From NCBI RefSeq assembly GCF_034259105.1, contig NZ_CP139478.1, positions 1,112,501 through 1,176,500 of the forward strand: a stretch of 64,000 nucleotides of DNA. Reading direction: 5' to 3'. This stretch comes from Limosilactobacillus reuteri (GTDB taxonomy: Bacteria > Bacillota > Bacilli > Lactobacillales > Lactobacillaceae). Both the position numbers and the translations under genes were made by a program. A model generated the notes under the pieces. That model ran no database searches. It had not been told where the DNA came from and saw only the letters and a list, made by a program, of their open reading frames with translations. Shown piece by piece: positions 29,616 through 39,689 of the stretch (position 1 is its first letter; every line of letters begins with the position of its first letter).

Positions 29616-30731
29616 CTAATCAAACTCCTTGTTAACAGCTGTCAATGCTGCATGTAATACTTGATCCATATTATAGTAACGATATTGACCTAAACGACCA
29701 CCAAAGATCACATTATTAGCTTTTTCACTTGCTAACTTTGCGTATTGCTTGTAAAGGTCGTTATTACGTTGATTATTAATTGGGTAATATGGTTCATCAC
29801 CGCGATGCCAATCAGCTGGGTATTCACGGGTGATCACTGTCTTATCCTTATCACCTTTACCGAATTCAAAGTGTTTATGTTCAATAATCCGGGTATATGG
29901 TGTTTCGGCATCAGTATAATTAATTACAGCGTTACCTTGGTAGTTACCAACGTTCTTTTCTTCAGTTTCAAAGCGCAAACTACGATATTGTAATTCGCCT
30001 AACTGATAATCAAAGAATTGGTCAATCATTCCGGTAAAGACAATCTTTGGATAATCTTTAAGGTATTCATCCTTCTTATCAAAGAAGTCTACTCCAGTTT
30101 CAACATCAATCAAATCACTATCTAACATTTTTTCAACAATCTGGGTGTAACCACCAACCGGAATTCCTTGATAGGTGTCGTTAAAGTAGTTGTTATCGTA
30201 AACTAATCGCACTGGCAGACGCCGAATGATAAAGGCTGGCAATTCATTTGCCTTTTGTCCCCACTGTTTTTCAGTATAACCTTTGATGAGCTTTTCATAG
30301 ATATCGCGACCGATTAAGGAAATGGCTTGCTCTTCCAAATTCTGTGGTTCTTTACCAGCCATCTCTTGGCGTTGCTCATTGATCTTTGCCATTGCTTCTG
30401 CTGGTGTCCGCACACCCCACATTTGACTAAAAGTATTCATATTAAATGGCAGGTTATACATTTGTCCTTTGTAGTTAGCTACTGGACTATTTGTATATCG
30501 ATTGAATTCTGCAAACTGGTTTACATAATCCCACACTTCCTTATTAGACGTATGGAAAATATGAGCTCCATATTGATGAACTTGAATACCATCTATTTTC
30601 TTAGTGTAGATATTACCAGCAATGTGATCTCGTTTTTCAATTAGTTTTACACGCTTACCACGTTTAGCAGCTTCATAGGCAAAGGTTGCACCAAAAAGGC
30701 CTGTACCTACTACTAAATAATCATATTTCAT
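29616..30731 (-). CDS. glf: UDP-galactopyranose mutase
   Basis: A 371-residue flavoenzyme that converts UDP-galactopyranose to UDP-galactofuranose for surface polysaccharides. The FAD-binding GxGxxG (VVGTGLFGATFAYEAAKRG) is at the N-terminus. Family motifs YGAHIFHTSNKEVWDYV, GYTEKQWG, PVGGYTQIVEKML and the C-terminal GGRLGQYRYYNMDQVLHAAL are all present. It appears intact and is the best preserved gene of the EPS cluster. Confidence 0.96.
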   Translation of the reverse strand: MKYDYLVVGTGLFGATFAYEAAKRGKRVKLIEKRDHIAGNIYTKKIDGIQVHQYGAHIFHTSNKEVWDYVNQFAEFNRYTNSPVANYKGQMYNLPFNMNTFSQMWGVRTPAEAMAKINEQRQEMAGKEPQNLEEQAISLIGRDIYEKLIKGYTEKQWGQKANELPAFIIRRLPVRLVYDNNYFNDTYQGIPVGGYTQIVEKMLDSDLIDVETGVDFFDKKDEYLKDYPKIVFTGMIDQFFDYQLGELQYRSLRFETEEKNVGNYQGNAVINYTDAETPYTRIIEHKHFEFGKGDKDKTVITREYPADWHRGDEPYYPINNQRNNDLYKQYAKLASEKANNVIFGGRLGQYRYYNMDQVLHAALTAVNKEFD

Positions 30732-30780
30732 ACTTAATCAATAACCTCTTATACTTAATTATCCTTATAGATATCTACAG

Positions 30781-31824
30781 CTATATTCCTAAAATTTTAT
30801 CCAAACGCTCAAAATATTCTTTTTCATAAAATTTATTAATACTTCGAGTTATACTTTCAGAATTATAGTATTTACTATTTACATATTCTAATTTATTTAC
30901 AAAGTCATTAATATTCCTACTTTTGTAAATAACTCCATTTTGACTATTAATAATATCACTACTGCCATAAAAATCTGCAACTATACAAGGAATTCCCCGA
31001 GATAATGCTTCTAGCATTACCATAGGTAGTCCTTCATATTTAGAGGACAATACTAAACAATTTGGATGAACTTTAGTTATAATTTCTTTCCAAGGATCAT
31101 CAGTCCATTTATGAAAAGTACAAAACTTAATCAGATCTTCATTTTTTAAGAAGTTGAAAATTTCTCCATTTGTAGTATCCGCTCCAAAAAGATCAATATG
31201 TATTTTCCCTTTATAATTTTTCACAGCATTAAAAAGTTCAATTAAATTTTTCTGACCGGTAAGCATAATCTTTCCAACATACACTACTCTTAACACTGAA
31301 GTATTATCAGGAATATTCTTCTCTCCTTTATATTTTGAAATAGGATTAAAAATCAATCTTATCTTTTTTTCAGGCTCTCCCAATTCAATTAATTGTTTCT
31401 TTATTGAAGTACTAATTGCTAGATGAATATCAGCATATAATATATTCTTAGGATTAAATAAATTTTGATTATATAATGAATAATGTATCCATGAATATAT
31501 TTTCCACTTTTTTTTCAAAATCTTTCTGTAAAAATAAGCTAACTTAATTATATTCGCGCCTAATATAATTAACCTATCATCATTTGAAGTTGAATAAAAA
31601 ATTCTATTTAAATAAAACAATTTTTCAATCTTTGTATGACCTGTAAAATGAACAATGTTTACGTTAGAATTTATTTTTGTTAACCATGATCTATTTTCAG
31701 GCTCCAAAGTCAAAAATAGATCAACATTTTTATTTAATTCTGCTAAGTGATTAACTACAGCAACCACTACAGTTTCTGTTCCACCATTTCCTGAAACAGG
31801 CGCACATATAAAACGATACCTCAT
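30781..31824 (-). CDS. Glycosyltransferase family 4 enzyme of the EPS cluster
   Basis: 347 residues with a GT-B fold. The N-terminal GNGGTETVVV loop and the C-terminal EX7E-type motif (SSKYEGLPMVMLEALSRGIP) bind the nucleotide sugar. It should add one sugar to the lipid-linked repeat unit; donor and acceptor cannot be told. It overlaps the flippase stop by 4 bp. Strongly AT-rich, as are its neighbours, which suggests the cluster was acquired. Confidence 0.9.
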   Translation of the reverse strand: MRYRFICAPVSGNGGTETVVVAVVNHLAELNKNVDLFLTLEPENRSWLTKINSNVNIVHFTGHTKIEKLFYLNRIFYSTSNDDRLIILGANIIKLAYFYRKILKKKWKIYSWIHYSLYNQNLFNPKNILYADIHLAISTSIKKQLIELGEPEKKIRLIFNPISKYKGEKNIPDNTSVLRVVYVGKIMLTGQKNLIELFNAVKNYKGKIHIDLFGADTTNGEIFNFLKNEDLIKFCTFHKWTDDPWKEIITKVHPNCLVLSSKYEGLPMVMLEALSRGIPCIVADFYGSSDIINSQNGVIYKSRNINDFVNKLEYVNSKYYNSESITRSINKFYEKEYFERLDKILGI

Positions 31825-32792
31825 GATCTCTCCTTATTTTTTATAATATTAAATGCCAGCTTAATTATTGGAGTTCTTAAAACTATTAACAAAATAATGT
31901 ATATGATTGTTGCAGATACAATGTCAATAATTAATACAAAAATTGCATTTAGTTTTAACTCGTTATTTAAGAATACACCCCAAATAAATATTATGATTCC
32001 AGAAACCGTATATTTAATTGTCCCAGAAAATAGTTTCTTATAATTTAATAATTTTTTTACAACTATTATTTGATAAAAAGTAACACTAGTTTTCGAAATA
32101 ACAGTAGATAAAATGGCCCCATTTAATCCCCATAAATTAATTAATGGTATATTTAGTACTATGTTTATAATTGCACCTAAAAAAACTGAAATATTGAATT
32201 CTTTAACTTTATTAATAGGCAATAAATACTGTGTCCCAATAGCGTTACTCCAACCAATCATTACAATGATTATTGACTCAATCATCATTGCATTTATAAC
32301 TGGAAAATATCCTGGTCCATAGTAAATAGGCACTAGAAGTTTAGCTATAGAAGCTAAACCGAACATCATAGGCATTGAAATCGCAGTAACAAAATTAAAA
32401 GAAGTATATAATAAATTATTTACTTTTTTCATATTACCGCTTGAATAAGCATTTGCAACATGCGGTAACATTACAGTACCTGTTGCAGTTATAATTCCAA
32501 TCACCATATGTATTAAATTATCTGAATATTGGTAGTATCCAGATGATGTTTCACCTGAAAATACTCCAAGCATGGTCCTATTAATTTGAAGATATATTGT
32601 TGTTGCAATTTGAGGTAAAAAAAGAGCAAAAGTTGGATAAAGATGCTTTAATATATTTATTTTGAACTTCAATCTATTAGTCAAAATCTTCCTCATATGA
32701 GGCCAAAGAGTTAAATTTCCTATTAAAGAGGATAAACCTAAAATAATAATATATTTTGTTAAATCTGAGGAATTCCTAACTACAGCAAATAT
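31821..32792 (-). pseudogene. Wzx-type polysaccharide flippase, 5' end lost at IS30 copy C
   Basis: The C-terminal ~323 residues of a multi-span exporter (IYLQINRTMLGVFSGETSSG, YYQYSDNLIHMVIGII, IGTQYLLPINKVKEF). The apparent start MVSIIYLSPVANLF is derived from IS sequence; the native part begins around 32792. About 150 N-terminal residues are missing and are not found beyond the IS. Without a flippase the EPS cluster cannot export repeat units, unless another copy exists in the genome. Confidence 0.82.
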
Positions 32793-34071
32793 CCTAAATT
32801 TCAAGAATAAGTTAGCCACTGGACTCAAATAAATAATACTGACCAATTGATTATTGGTTGATGGAGCTGTGATATCTCTTGGTAGAAGGCCTTACGATAG
32901 ATATCCATTGACGAATGTCCATTAAACATAGCTCGTGGATAGTGATTCATCCAATCATTAGTCGCTATGATCTGAGCACTACTATAGTTATTTATAGCTT
33001 CACCTTTGGTAATCTCCTTGCGGAGAAACCGGTTATTGATCTCATTGGATCCACGTTCCCAAGGGGAATACGGATCAGCATAGAAAACATGATCGTGAAC
33101 TTGTGTTAACTCACTAAATTCTGAACCGTTGTCAGAGGTTATTGTCTTAAAGATGCGATAGTAAGCATCTGTGCCCATTTTCTGGCGTAAATTTATAAAG
33201 AACTGATTTACTGCATGCGCAGTTTTACCAGCAATTTTACTCGTGATATTAACTCGTGAAAGGCGATCAGTCATTACTAGTACAACACTGTCATTACCGT
33301 TTTTCTGTCCCTGAACTGTATCTAGTTCCCAATGGCCAATTTCGGACCGTTGGTCCGCAGTTTGAGGTCGTTGAGCAATATTAGGCCCTAAGCACCTTTT
33401 AGCTTGCGGATGAGTTCGATGATGCTTACGTTTAGGTTTTTCAAAGAGGTCTAAATTGGACGTACGAAGCACACCCTCATTAATCCATTGATATAAAGTT
33501 ACAACCGACTTTGGGATCAGGGTGCCATCATTCATTAAATCTCGAGCCTTATAAATAACCGCTTGTGGGGAGTAATGGTGGTCGTCAAACTCACCAAGCA
33601 TTAGCTGATCAGCTAATCGTAAAAATTGCTTTGAAGAATAATATAAGCGACGACGACCAGAATGGCGGTGATGTTCAAGATATGTGGCCTGACCAGCTTC
33701 ATAACTATAGATGTAGTAAGAATATTCGTAAATCTTACCATTAGATTTTTGACGACGAAGTTGGCGGACCGTACCACGGTTGAGCTCGTTATTAATTGTT
33801 TGATGATTAACTCCTAATTGGCGACCAATTGCGCGATTGGAAAGTCCTTGCGACTTTAAAGTCGCAATCATCACACGTTCTTCTTTAGTAAGATGAGCAT
33901 TCTTTTTATGAGTAGTCAATAAACTAGTAGACATGGTATCATTTAAGTGCGTCATTTGACGGACATCCTTTCATATAGGTTTGGTTCACTTAATATGATA
34001 CCTGATGTCACGCCGAATGGCGTTTTTTATTTACCACCAACTGGGTGGCTAACTTCATTCTATAATCCACC
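32793..34071 (-). mobile_element. IS30-family element, copy C (1279 bp)
   Basis: Same ends and length as the other copies. Flanks (left CTACAGCAAATAT, right CTCCAAGCAAATC) are not duplicates, so a deletion or recombination has involved this copy. It bounds the EPS remnant on the right. Confidence 0.92.
32825..33955 (-). CDS. IS30-family transposase, copy C
   Basis: 376 residues, identical to copies B and D, with DDE motifs intact. Confidence 0.95.
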   Translation of the reverse strand: MTHLNDTMSTSLLTTHKKNAHLTKEERVMIATLKSQGLSNRAIGRQLGVNHQTINNELNRGTVRQLRRQKSNGKIYEYSYYIYSYEAGQATYLEHHRHSGRRRLYYSSKQFLRLADQLMLGEFDDHHYSPQAVIYKARDLMNDGTLIPKSVVTLYQWINEGVLRTSNLDLFEKPKRKHHRTHPQAKRCLGPNIAQRPQTADQRSEIGHWELDTVQGQKNGNDSVVLVMTDRLSRVNITSKIAGKTAHAVNQFFINLRQKMGTDAYYRIFKTITSDNGSEFSELTQVHDHVFYADPYSPWERGSNEINNRFLRKEITKGEAINNYSSAQIIATNDWMNHYPRAMFNGHSSMDIYRKAFYQEISQLHQPIINWSVLFI

Positions 34072-34236
34072 CTCCAAGCAAATCATAAAAAAGTGCAAAT
34101 TCGCTATAAAACGTTTCACTTTTAACATGAATATTAAGATACTGGGATAAATCTGCCCTGTCAACGTCTTTTTAAAACACTTTCACCCTGTTTTATCGTT
34201 CGCTAAGACGGTAGATTTTTTGGTAAGTTAACGGTA

Positions 34237-34252
34237 CTCAAGAGCTCTTGAG
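34237..34252. promoter_or_regulatory. 16-bp perfect palindrome upstream of the sigma-factor gene
   Basis: CTCAAGAGCTCTTGAG, 26 bp before ATG 34279. It is a candidate operator or autoregulatory site. Otherwise 34072-34236 shows no gene. Confidence 0.45.
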
Positions 34253-34278
34253 AATATTTTCAAAGGATGTTCTCAATA

Positions 34279-34854
34279 ATGAATTATAAAAAAATTTCTG
34301 ACGGTTTAACTTTTCTGATGAGTGATAAGCGGATTACGATTGTCCATGGAGTATTAAAGAGTCTCGGGATCTCACCGCGCCGGGACGACTATGATGATTT
34401 TGTCCAAGATGCTTCGATTATCTTTGCCCAGGCCTACGCTGATTTCTTACAGGAGACAGATGAGGTCGAAAATGAACGGGATTTGATGTGCTTTGCTTAC
34501 CAACGGATGCGCTGGCGTTTACTGGATCGACTGCGGTGGCAACAACTTGAAGCCCTCCTTTTTAACTACACCCTTGACAACGAAGACGATGATCATGACT
34601 ACGACGAGACAATGGTTGACCATTCAGCGACCGCGCCATTTGCTCACCTGGAAAATAGCGACTTTCTTAACTACCTCTACCACCACTGTCCCCGCGTTCA
34701 ACAACGGTATTTGATCGCCAAACTCAATCACCATTTGAGTGACCGGCAGATTGCAGACGAGTATCGGGTTAGTCGGGCAGCCGTTTCGCAATGGCGGCGA
34801 GGAGTGATTACCCGTGCCCACCAGCTTCGTGCTAAAATGAAGGGAGAGTTTTGA
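34279..34854 (+). CDS. Orphan sigma-70 family factor (SigH/ComX-like)
   Basis: About 191 residues. The N-terminal region 2-like part has DDFVQDASIIFAQAYADF and FAYQRMRWRLLDRLRW. The C-terminal region 4-like HTH is HHLSDRQIADEYRVSRAAVS. This size and layout match the ComX/SigH-like factors of lactobacilli, which act on competence-type genes. An acidic linker (DNEDDDHDYDE) separates the domains. ATG 34279 has AAAGGA at a usable distance; the ATG at 34267 has none. No anti-sigma gene is adjacent. Confidence 0.75.
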   Translation: MNYKKISDGLTFLMSDKRITIVHGVLKSLGISPRRDDYDDFVQDASIIFAQAYADFLQETDEVENERDLMCFAYQRMRWRLLDRLRWQQLEALLFNYTLDNEDDDHDYDETMVDHSATAPFAHLENSDFLNYLYHHCPRVQQRYLIAKLNHHLSDRQIADEYRVSRAAVSQWRRGVITRAHQLRAKMKGEF

Positions 34855-34863
34855 GGTGAGAAT

Positions 34864-35100
34864 GTGGAAAAACATGAAATTGACCATCAAGCTAAGTGGC
34901 TTCATATTAAATATGATGGCGAAGATCGTGATGATGAGTGCGTTAATGAGCTTAGCATTTATCAGAACGCTGACGAACCGGAGCTGCAAATGCTGGTGTC
35001 AAATATTGATTTTGATAATATCAGCCATGATAATACTTTTGCACTGACAAAAGAAGACGCGAAAGTATTGATTGACTACTTGCAAAAGTGGATAGAATAG
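34864..35100 (+). CDS. Small acidic protein of unknown function
   Basis: 78 residues from GTG, with GAGGTGAG directly upstream and overlapping the end of the sigma-factor gene, so the two form an operon. It is acidic with a C-terminal helix (TKEDAKVLIDYLQKWIE). No family is recognised; a role with the sigma factor is possible only from position. Confidence 0.6.
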   Translation: MEKHEIDHQAKWLHIKYDGEDRDDECVNELSIYQNADEPELQMLVSNIDFDNISHDNTFALTKEDAKVLIDYLQKWIE

Positions 35101-35104
35101 AAAA

Positions 35105-35258
35105 GGGACTGTGACATAAGTTAAGTTACTTTCATAAAAAGCAAATACGCAGTACAACAATGGCCTCTAACGTCCGGCAAAACCGAACGCTAGAGGCCTA
35201 TTGTTGCTTGCGGGGGCTCGAAAACGAAGTCACAAGTGACTTCTGTCTCGCTCCCTTT
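35105..35258 (+). repeat. Dispersed hairpin repeat, copy R3
   Basis: Begins GGGACTGTGACATAAGTTAA. The central stem is CAACAATGGCCTCTAACG paired with CGCTAGAGGCCTATTGTTG. A second hairpin CGAAGTCAC / GTGACTTC follows, then TGTCTCGCTCCCTTTCT. The CCTCT/AGAGG pair here replaces CCTCC/GGAGG of copy R4. Confidence 0.85.
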
Positions 35259-35266
35259 CTATTCAC

Positions 35267-35779
35267 TTACTTGATCTTTTCGCGATCAAAACTTTCACCC
35301 AACATCTTCCAATAATCCATAATCATTGCAAAGTCGATGGGGCCTTGAATTCCGAGGTCGAGTTGGGCGATCTTTTGTAACTCGTTACTCAATAAGACCC
35401 GGAAATCAGTTAATTTAATAATCGTCGAATGGGGCGCTGGTGGTACCAGACTAAGGACGTGATCCATGAGGTCTTCAATCAAACCAGCATAGAAGTCCAT
35501 TAAGTCCTCACTTGGCAAGGCAGTTGGTTCTAATAAATGCTCTCGCTCTTTGTCAAAAATCTTATACCAGTGCGACATGGAGTTCCAGTACGCATTGTAG
35601 AGGCGTTTGCTTTCCTTATCAGCGTATGCTAACTGGTAACGGCTTAAAACTTTCCACTGTTCTAACAAATCAACATAGAGTGATTCATGAGGGAAAGCCG
35701 TGTCTTCCCGGGTTTCCTTAATAAAGTGCTCCAAATCATCAGTCATCTGAACCGGTGTTTTCATTTTCATTTCTCTCAT
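35267..35779 (-). CDS. Conserved-looking cytosolic protein of unknown function
   Basis: About 170 residues, helix-rich with many aromatic residues (LSRYQLAYADKESKRLYNAY, MSHWYKIFDKEREHLLEP, FAMIMDYWKMLGES). No signal peptide or membrane segment. Three close ATG codons (35779, 35770, 35764) follow an AAAGGAA site. It lies 44 bp downstream of nothing else on its strand, beside glpK. Not recognised; possibly a PHA-synthase-subunit-like helical protein, but I cannot support that. Confidence 0.7.
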   Translation of the reverse strand: MREMKMKTPVQMTDDLEHFIKETREDTAFPHESLYVDLLEQWKVLSRYQLAYADKESKRLYNAYWNSMSHWYKIFDKEREHLLEPTALPSEDLMDFYAGLIEDLMDHVLSLVPPAPHSTIIKLTDFRVLLSNELQKIAQLDLGIQGPIDFAMIMDYWKMLGESFDREKIK

Positions 35780-35823
35780 TTTCCTTTTACATTAGTTTGT
35801 TGAATGGTGATCGGTGTTTTTAG

Positions 35824-37326
<1,503 letters not shown>

Positions 37327-37360
37327 TTATATTCATCCTTTCGCTGCTAATTGCGAGCAG

Positions 37361-37385
37361 TTTCTACCTATATAATAGGAAGAAA
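37361..37385. promoter_or_regulatory. Inverted repeat in the glpK promoter region
   Basis: TTTCT-CCTAT around a central AT-rich step and ATAGG-AGAAA, imperfect, 25 bp, 35 bp upstream of glpK. It includes a TATAAT/TATTAT -10-like hexamer, so a repressor bound here would block transcription. The regulator is unknown. Confidence 0.4.
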
Positions 37386-37460
37386 CTTGATGGATTTTAG
37401 ATCATACAAAAAAGCCACCGTGCAAAGACTGAACTGCCTCCCCCGATGACTCTCTTGTTG

Positions 37461-37646
37461 TTACTTGTCGCTGACCATCTTACCAGCTACACTATAGTGG
37501 TCTTTGCGCATCTCATTCAACACGATATGCACCCGTTCAGCAGGAACGTTGGCATTCTTTGAAATTGCTGCTGTAACATCCTTTACGAGAGCCTTTAACT
37601 GCTCATCGGTCCGGCCTTCAATTAAGTCAATATGAACTAATGGCAT
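37461..37646 (-). CDS. 4-oxalocrotonate tautomerase family protein
   Basis: 61 residues, starting MPLVHIDLIEG with the catalytic proline at position 2 (Pro1 after removal of Met), and the family end RVHIVLNEMRKDHYSVAG. The small subunits form hexamers. The physiological substrate in lactobacilli is not known. An AGGAGG site precedes ATG 37646. Confidence 0.93.
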   Translation of the reverse strand: MPLVHIDLIEGRTDEQLKALVKDVTAAISKNANVPAERVHIVLNEMRKDHYSVAGKMVSDK

Positions 37647-37725
37647 AATCCGTGCCTCCTTCTAAATTCATTTAAAATCTTACCATAAGAGCGCTTTTAC
37701 GGCAATTACATTAACGAAAAATATT

Positions 37726-39552
37726 TTAATTAACGCCGCGCAAGGCTTCACGAACCTCTTCGGCTGCTTTCCGGTCCCCAGTAAAGAGGATATGATCACC
37801 ATACTCGATAATCGTATCACCATGCGGGTCAATTGGCTTGCGTTTCCGGAAGATCCGACTAATCGTAATGTTATTAACAAATGGCAATGTATGCAGTTCG
37901 CGCCCAGTATAACGTGAATTAAGGACAGTTGCTTCATATAATCCAGCTTCGGTATCAGTCAGCATCTGCAAGATCAATGGTGATTCAATCAACGCCCGTA
38001 AGACACTGCTTTGGACATTGAAGCTATTAAAGATTTCAATCCCTTTTTCACGAAGCGCACTGATATCTTTCGGGTCCAGCCGCGGATTGTTTTGGCTGGC
38101 AATGACCCGTTTTACCCCATGTTCCTTAGCGATCTGAGCTAGACGCGCTGACTTATGATCATTTAAGAACCCAACAACAATATCACAATCAAAGTATCCT
38201 CCCTGCTCAAGGGCCTCCGCGTCAAGCTTAGGCAGATACTCTAAATGCTTCACCTGACTATTATAGGTCTTGAAGTTATTTTCATTATCTGTAACCATCC
38301 GCACGTCATACCAGTTCTTATATAATTGTTGGGAAATCGGAACAGTTAAGGTGTTGGTTCCGATAAAATTAACCTTTTGCTTGATCAAATCAGATTTTTC
38401 AAGCTTATACATTGAATTGAAGACGATTGGCGCAATGATACAGACAATTACGGCGGCCAATGTAAAGGCATCGGATTGCGCACCAGTAATTGCATGCAAA
38501 TTCCGTGCAACTTGCAAGGTTGGTAATACCAAGGTAATCGTTGTCGCTACTAAAAAGCTGCCGGCAAATGAATTGCGGGGCTTAAAACGGCGCCGATAAA
38601 TGAACATGGTTGGCGATTTAGCAAGTAAAAAGCCGATGACCAAAATCGGAATCAGGGCTAGTGCTTGGTGGTTAGCAAATAAATTCTTCAAGTCAAGGCG
38701 GTCACCCGTCATGATAAAGAAGAATGGAATCAGAAAACCATAACCAATTGAGTTTAACCGGTCTTCAGTTGCTTCACTTGGTTCAAGCAGTTTCATGACC
38801 ATCCCGGCGAGGAAGGCTCCCAGGATATTTTCCGCTCCCACCGTTTCGGCGATTGTTACTAAGGCGAAGATCAAGAAGAAAGCTAACCGAATATCAAGTT
38901 GAGTGGTTGATTTGGAAATTTTATTAAACCAAATAAACGGTTGCTTAAAACGCCACAAGAGGAAAAAGGCTGCCAAGAAAAGAAAGACAATTAAGCCCAG
39001 GCGCTTGGCATTGCCCCCATTGATCGATGCATAGAAGGTCAATGCGAGCATCGGAACCACTTCCCCTAATACTGCTGTCAATAAGAGGGTCTGTCCCACT
39101 GGTTTTTGTAAAATGTCCTTTTCTTTTAACGTTGCGATAACAACACCGAGTGCGACGGTTGAAAAAATAATTGTCGCTAACAAAATATCGCTAAATAAGT
39201 GCAAACGGCTAATAATTAAAGCAATCACAAATGAAGAAACAACAATGAGGCCAAATACCTGTGAAGCCATAATTACTGGCGATTTACTATCACGTTTTTT
39301 CCCGGGGGTCTTACGAAAAAGATCAAAATTAATCTCCATTCCCGACAAAAACATCAACATAATAACCCCCAATGACGACAAGAAATTCAATGTCCAATTG
39401 GGGTTAACGATATTAAAAAAGCTTTTTCCGAGAATAATACCGGTTAAGATTTCCGCAATCGCCGTCGGAATCGAGGAAACCTTAAACCGTGCCATAATAA
39501 TAGGAATAATTAACGCCGCTAACATAACAATTAACAGTGATAATTGTTGCAT
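37726..39552 (-). CDS. CPA2-type cation:proton antiporter with TrkA-N domain
   Basis: 608 residues. About 11-12 membrane segments occupy residues 1-385 (ILTGIILGKSFF, GAENILGAFLAGMVMKLL with the acidic transport residues), followed by a cytosolic TrkA-N NAD-binding domain (~400-520) and a TrkA-C-like end with DTIIEYGDHILFTGDRKA. The Kef-like layout suggests K+ or Na+ exchange for protons, aiding pH homeostasis. Confidence 0.9.
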   Translation of the reverse strand: MQQLSLLIVMLAALIIPIIMARFKVSSIPTAIAEILTGIILGKSFFNIVNPNWTLNFLSSLGVIMLMFLSGMEINFDLFRKTPGKKRDSKSPVIMASQVFGLIVVSSFVIALIISRLHLFSDILLATIIFSTVALGVVIATLKEKDILQKPVGQTLLLTAVLGEVVPMLALTFYASINGGNAKRLGLIVFLFLAAFFLLWRFKQPFIWFNKISKSTTQLDIRLAFFLIFALVTIAETVGAENILGAFLAGMVMKLLEPSEATEDRLNSIGYGFLIPFFFIMTGDRLDLKNLFANHQALALIPILVIGFLLAKSPTMFIYRRRFKPRNSFAGSFLVATTITLVLPTLQVARNLHAITGAQSDAFTLAAVIVCIIAPIVFNSMYKLEKSDLIKQKVNFIGTNTLTVPISQQLYKNWYDVRMVTDNENNFKTYNSQVKHLEYLPKLDAEALEQGGYFDCDIVVGFLNDHKSARLAQIAKEHGVKRVIASQNNPRLDPKDISALREKGIEIFNSFNVQSSVLRALIESPLILQMLTDTEAGLYEATVLNSRYTGRELHTLPFVNNITISRIFRKRKPIDPHGDTIIEYGDHILFTGDRKAAEEVREALRGVN

Positions 39553-39689
39553 ATTATCCTCTCCTTTCCTATTTTATACAGCAATATTATATACTTCTTA
39601 ACTTGAAATTAAAATATTCCAACTAAATCGACTTAAATCACCGTTCGCGGTACAATTAATACAATACGCAAAAGGAGAATGTATTATCT

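Noticed and set aside
32793..32846. The flippase starting inside IS copy C (MVSIIYLSPVANLF)
   Set aside because: These residues come from the IS end; native flippase sequence begins only at the IS edge, so the start is an artefact of the junction.
28157..33955. Possible composite transposon or genomic island formed by IS30 copies B and C
   Set aside because: Copy B has its own target duplication and opposite orientation, and copy C has unmatched flanks, so they do not bracket one transposed unit.
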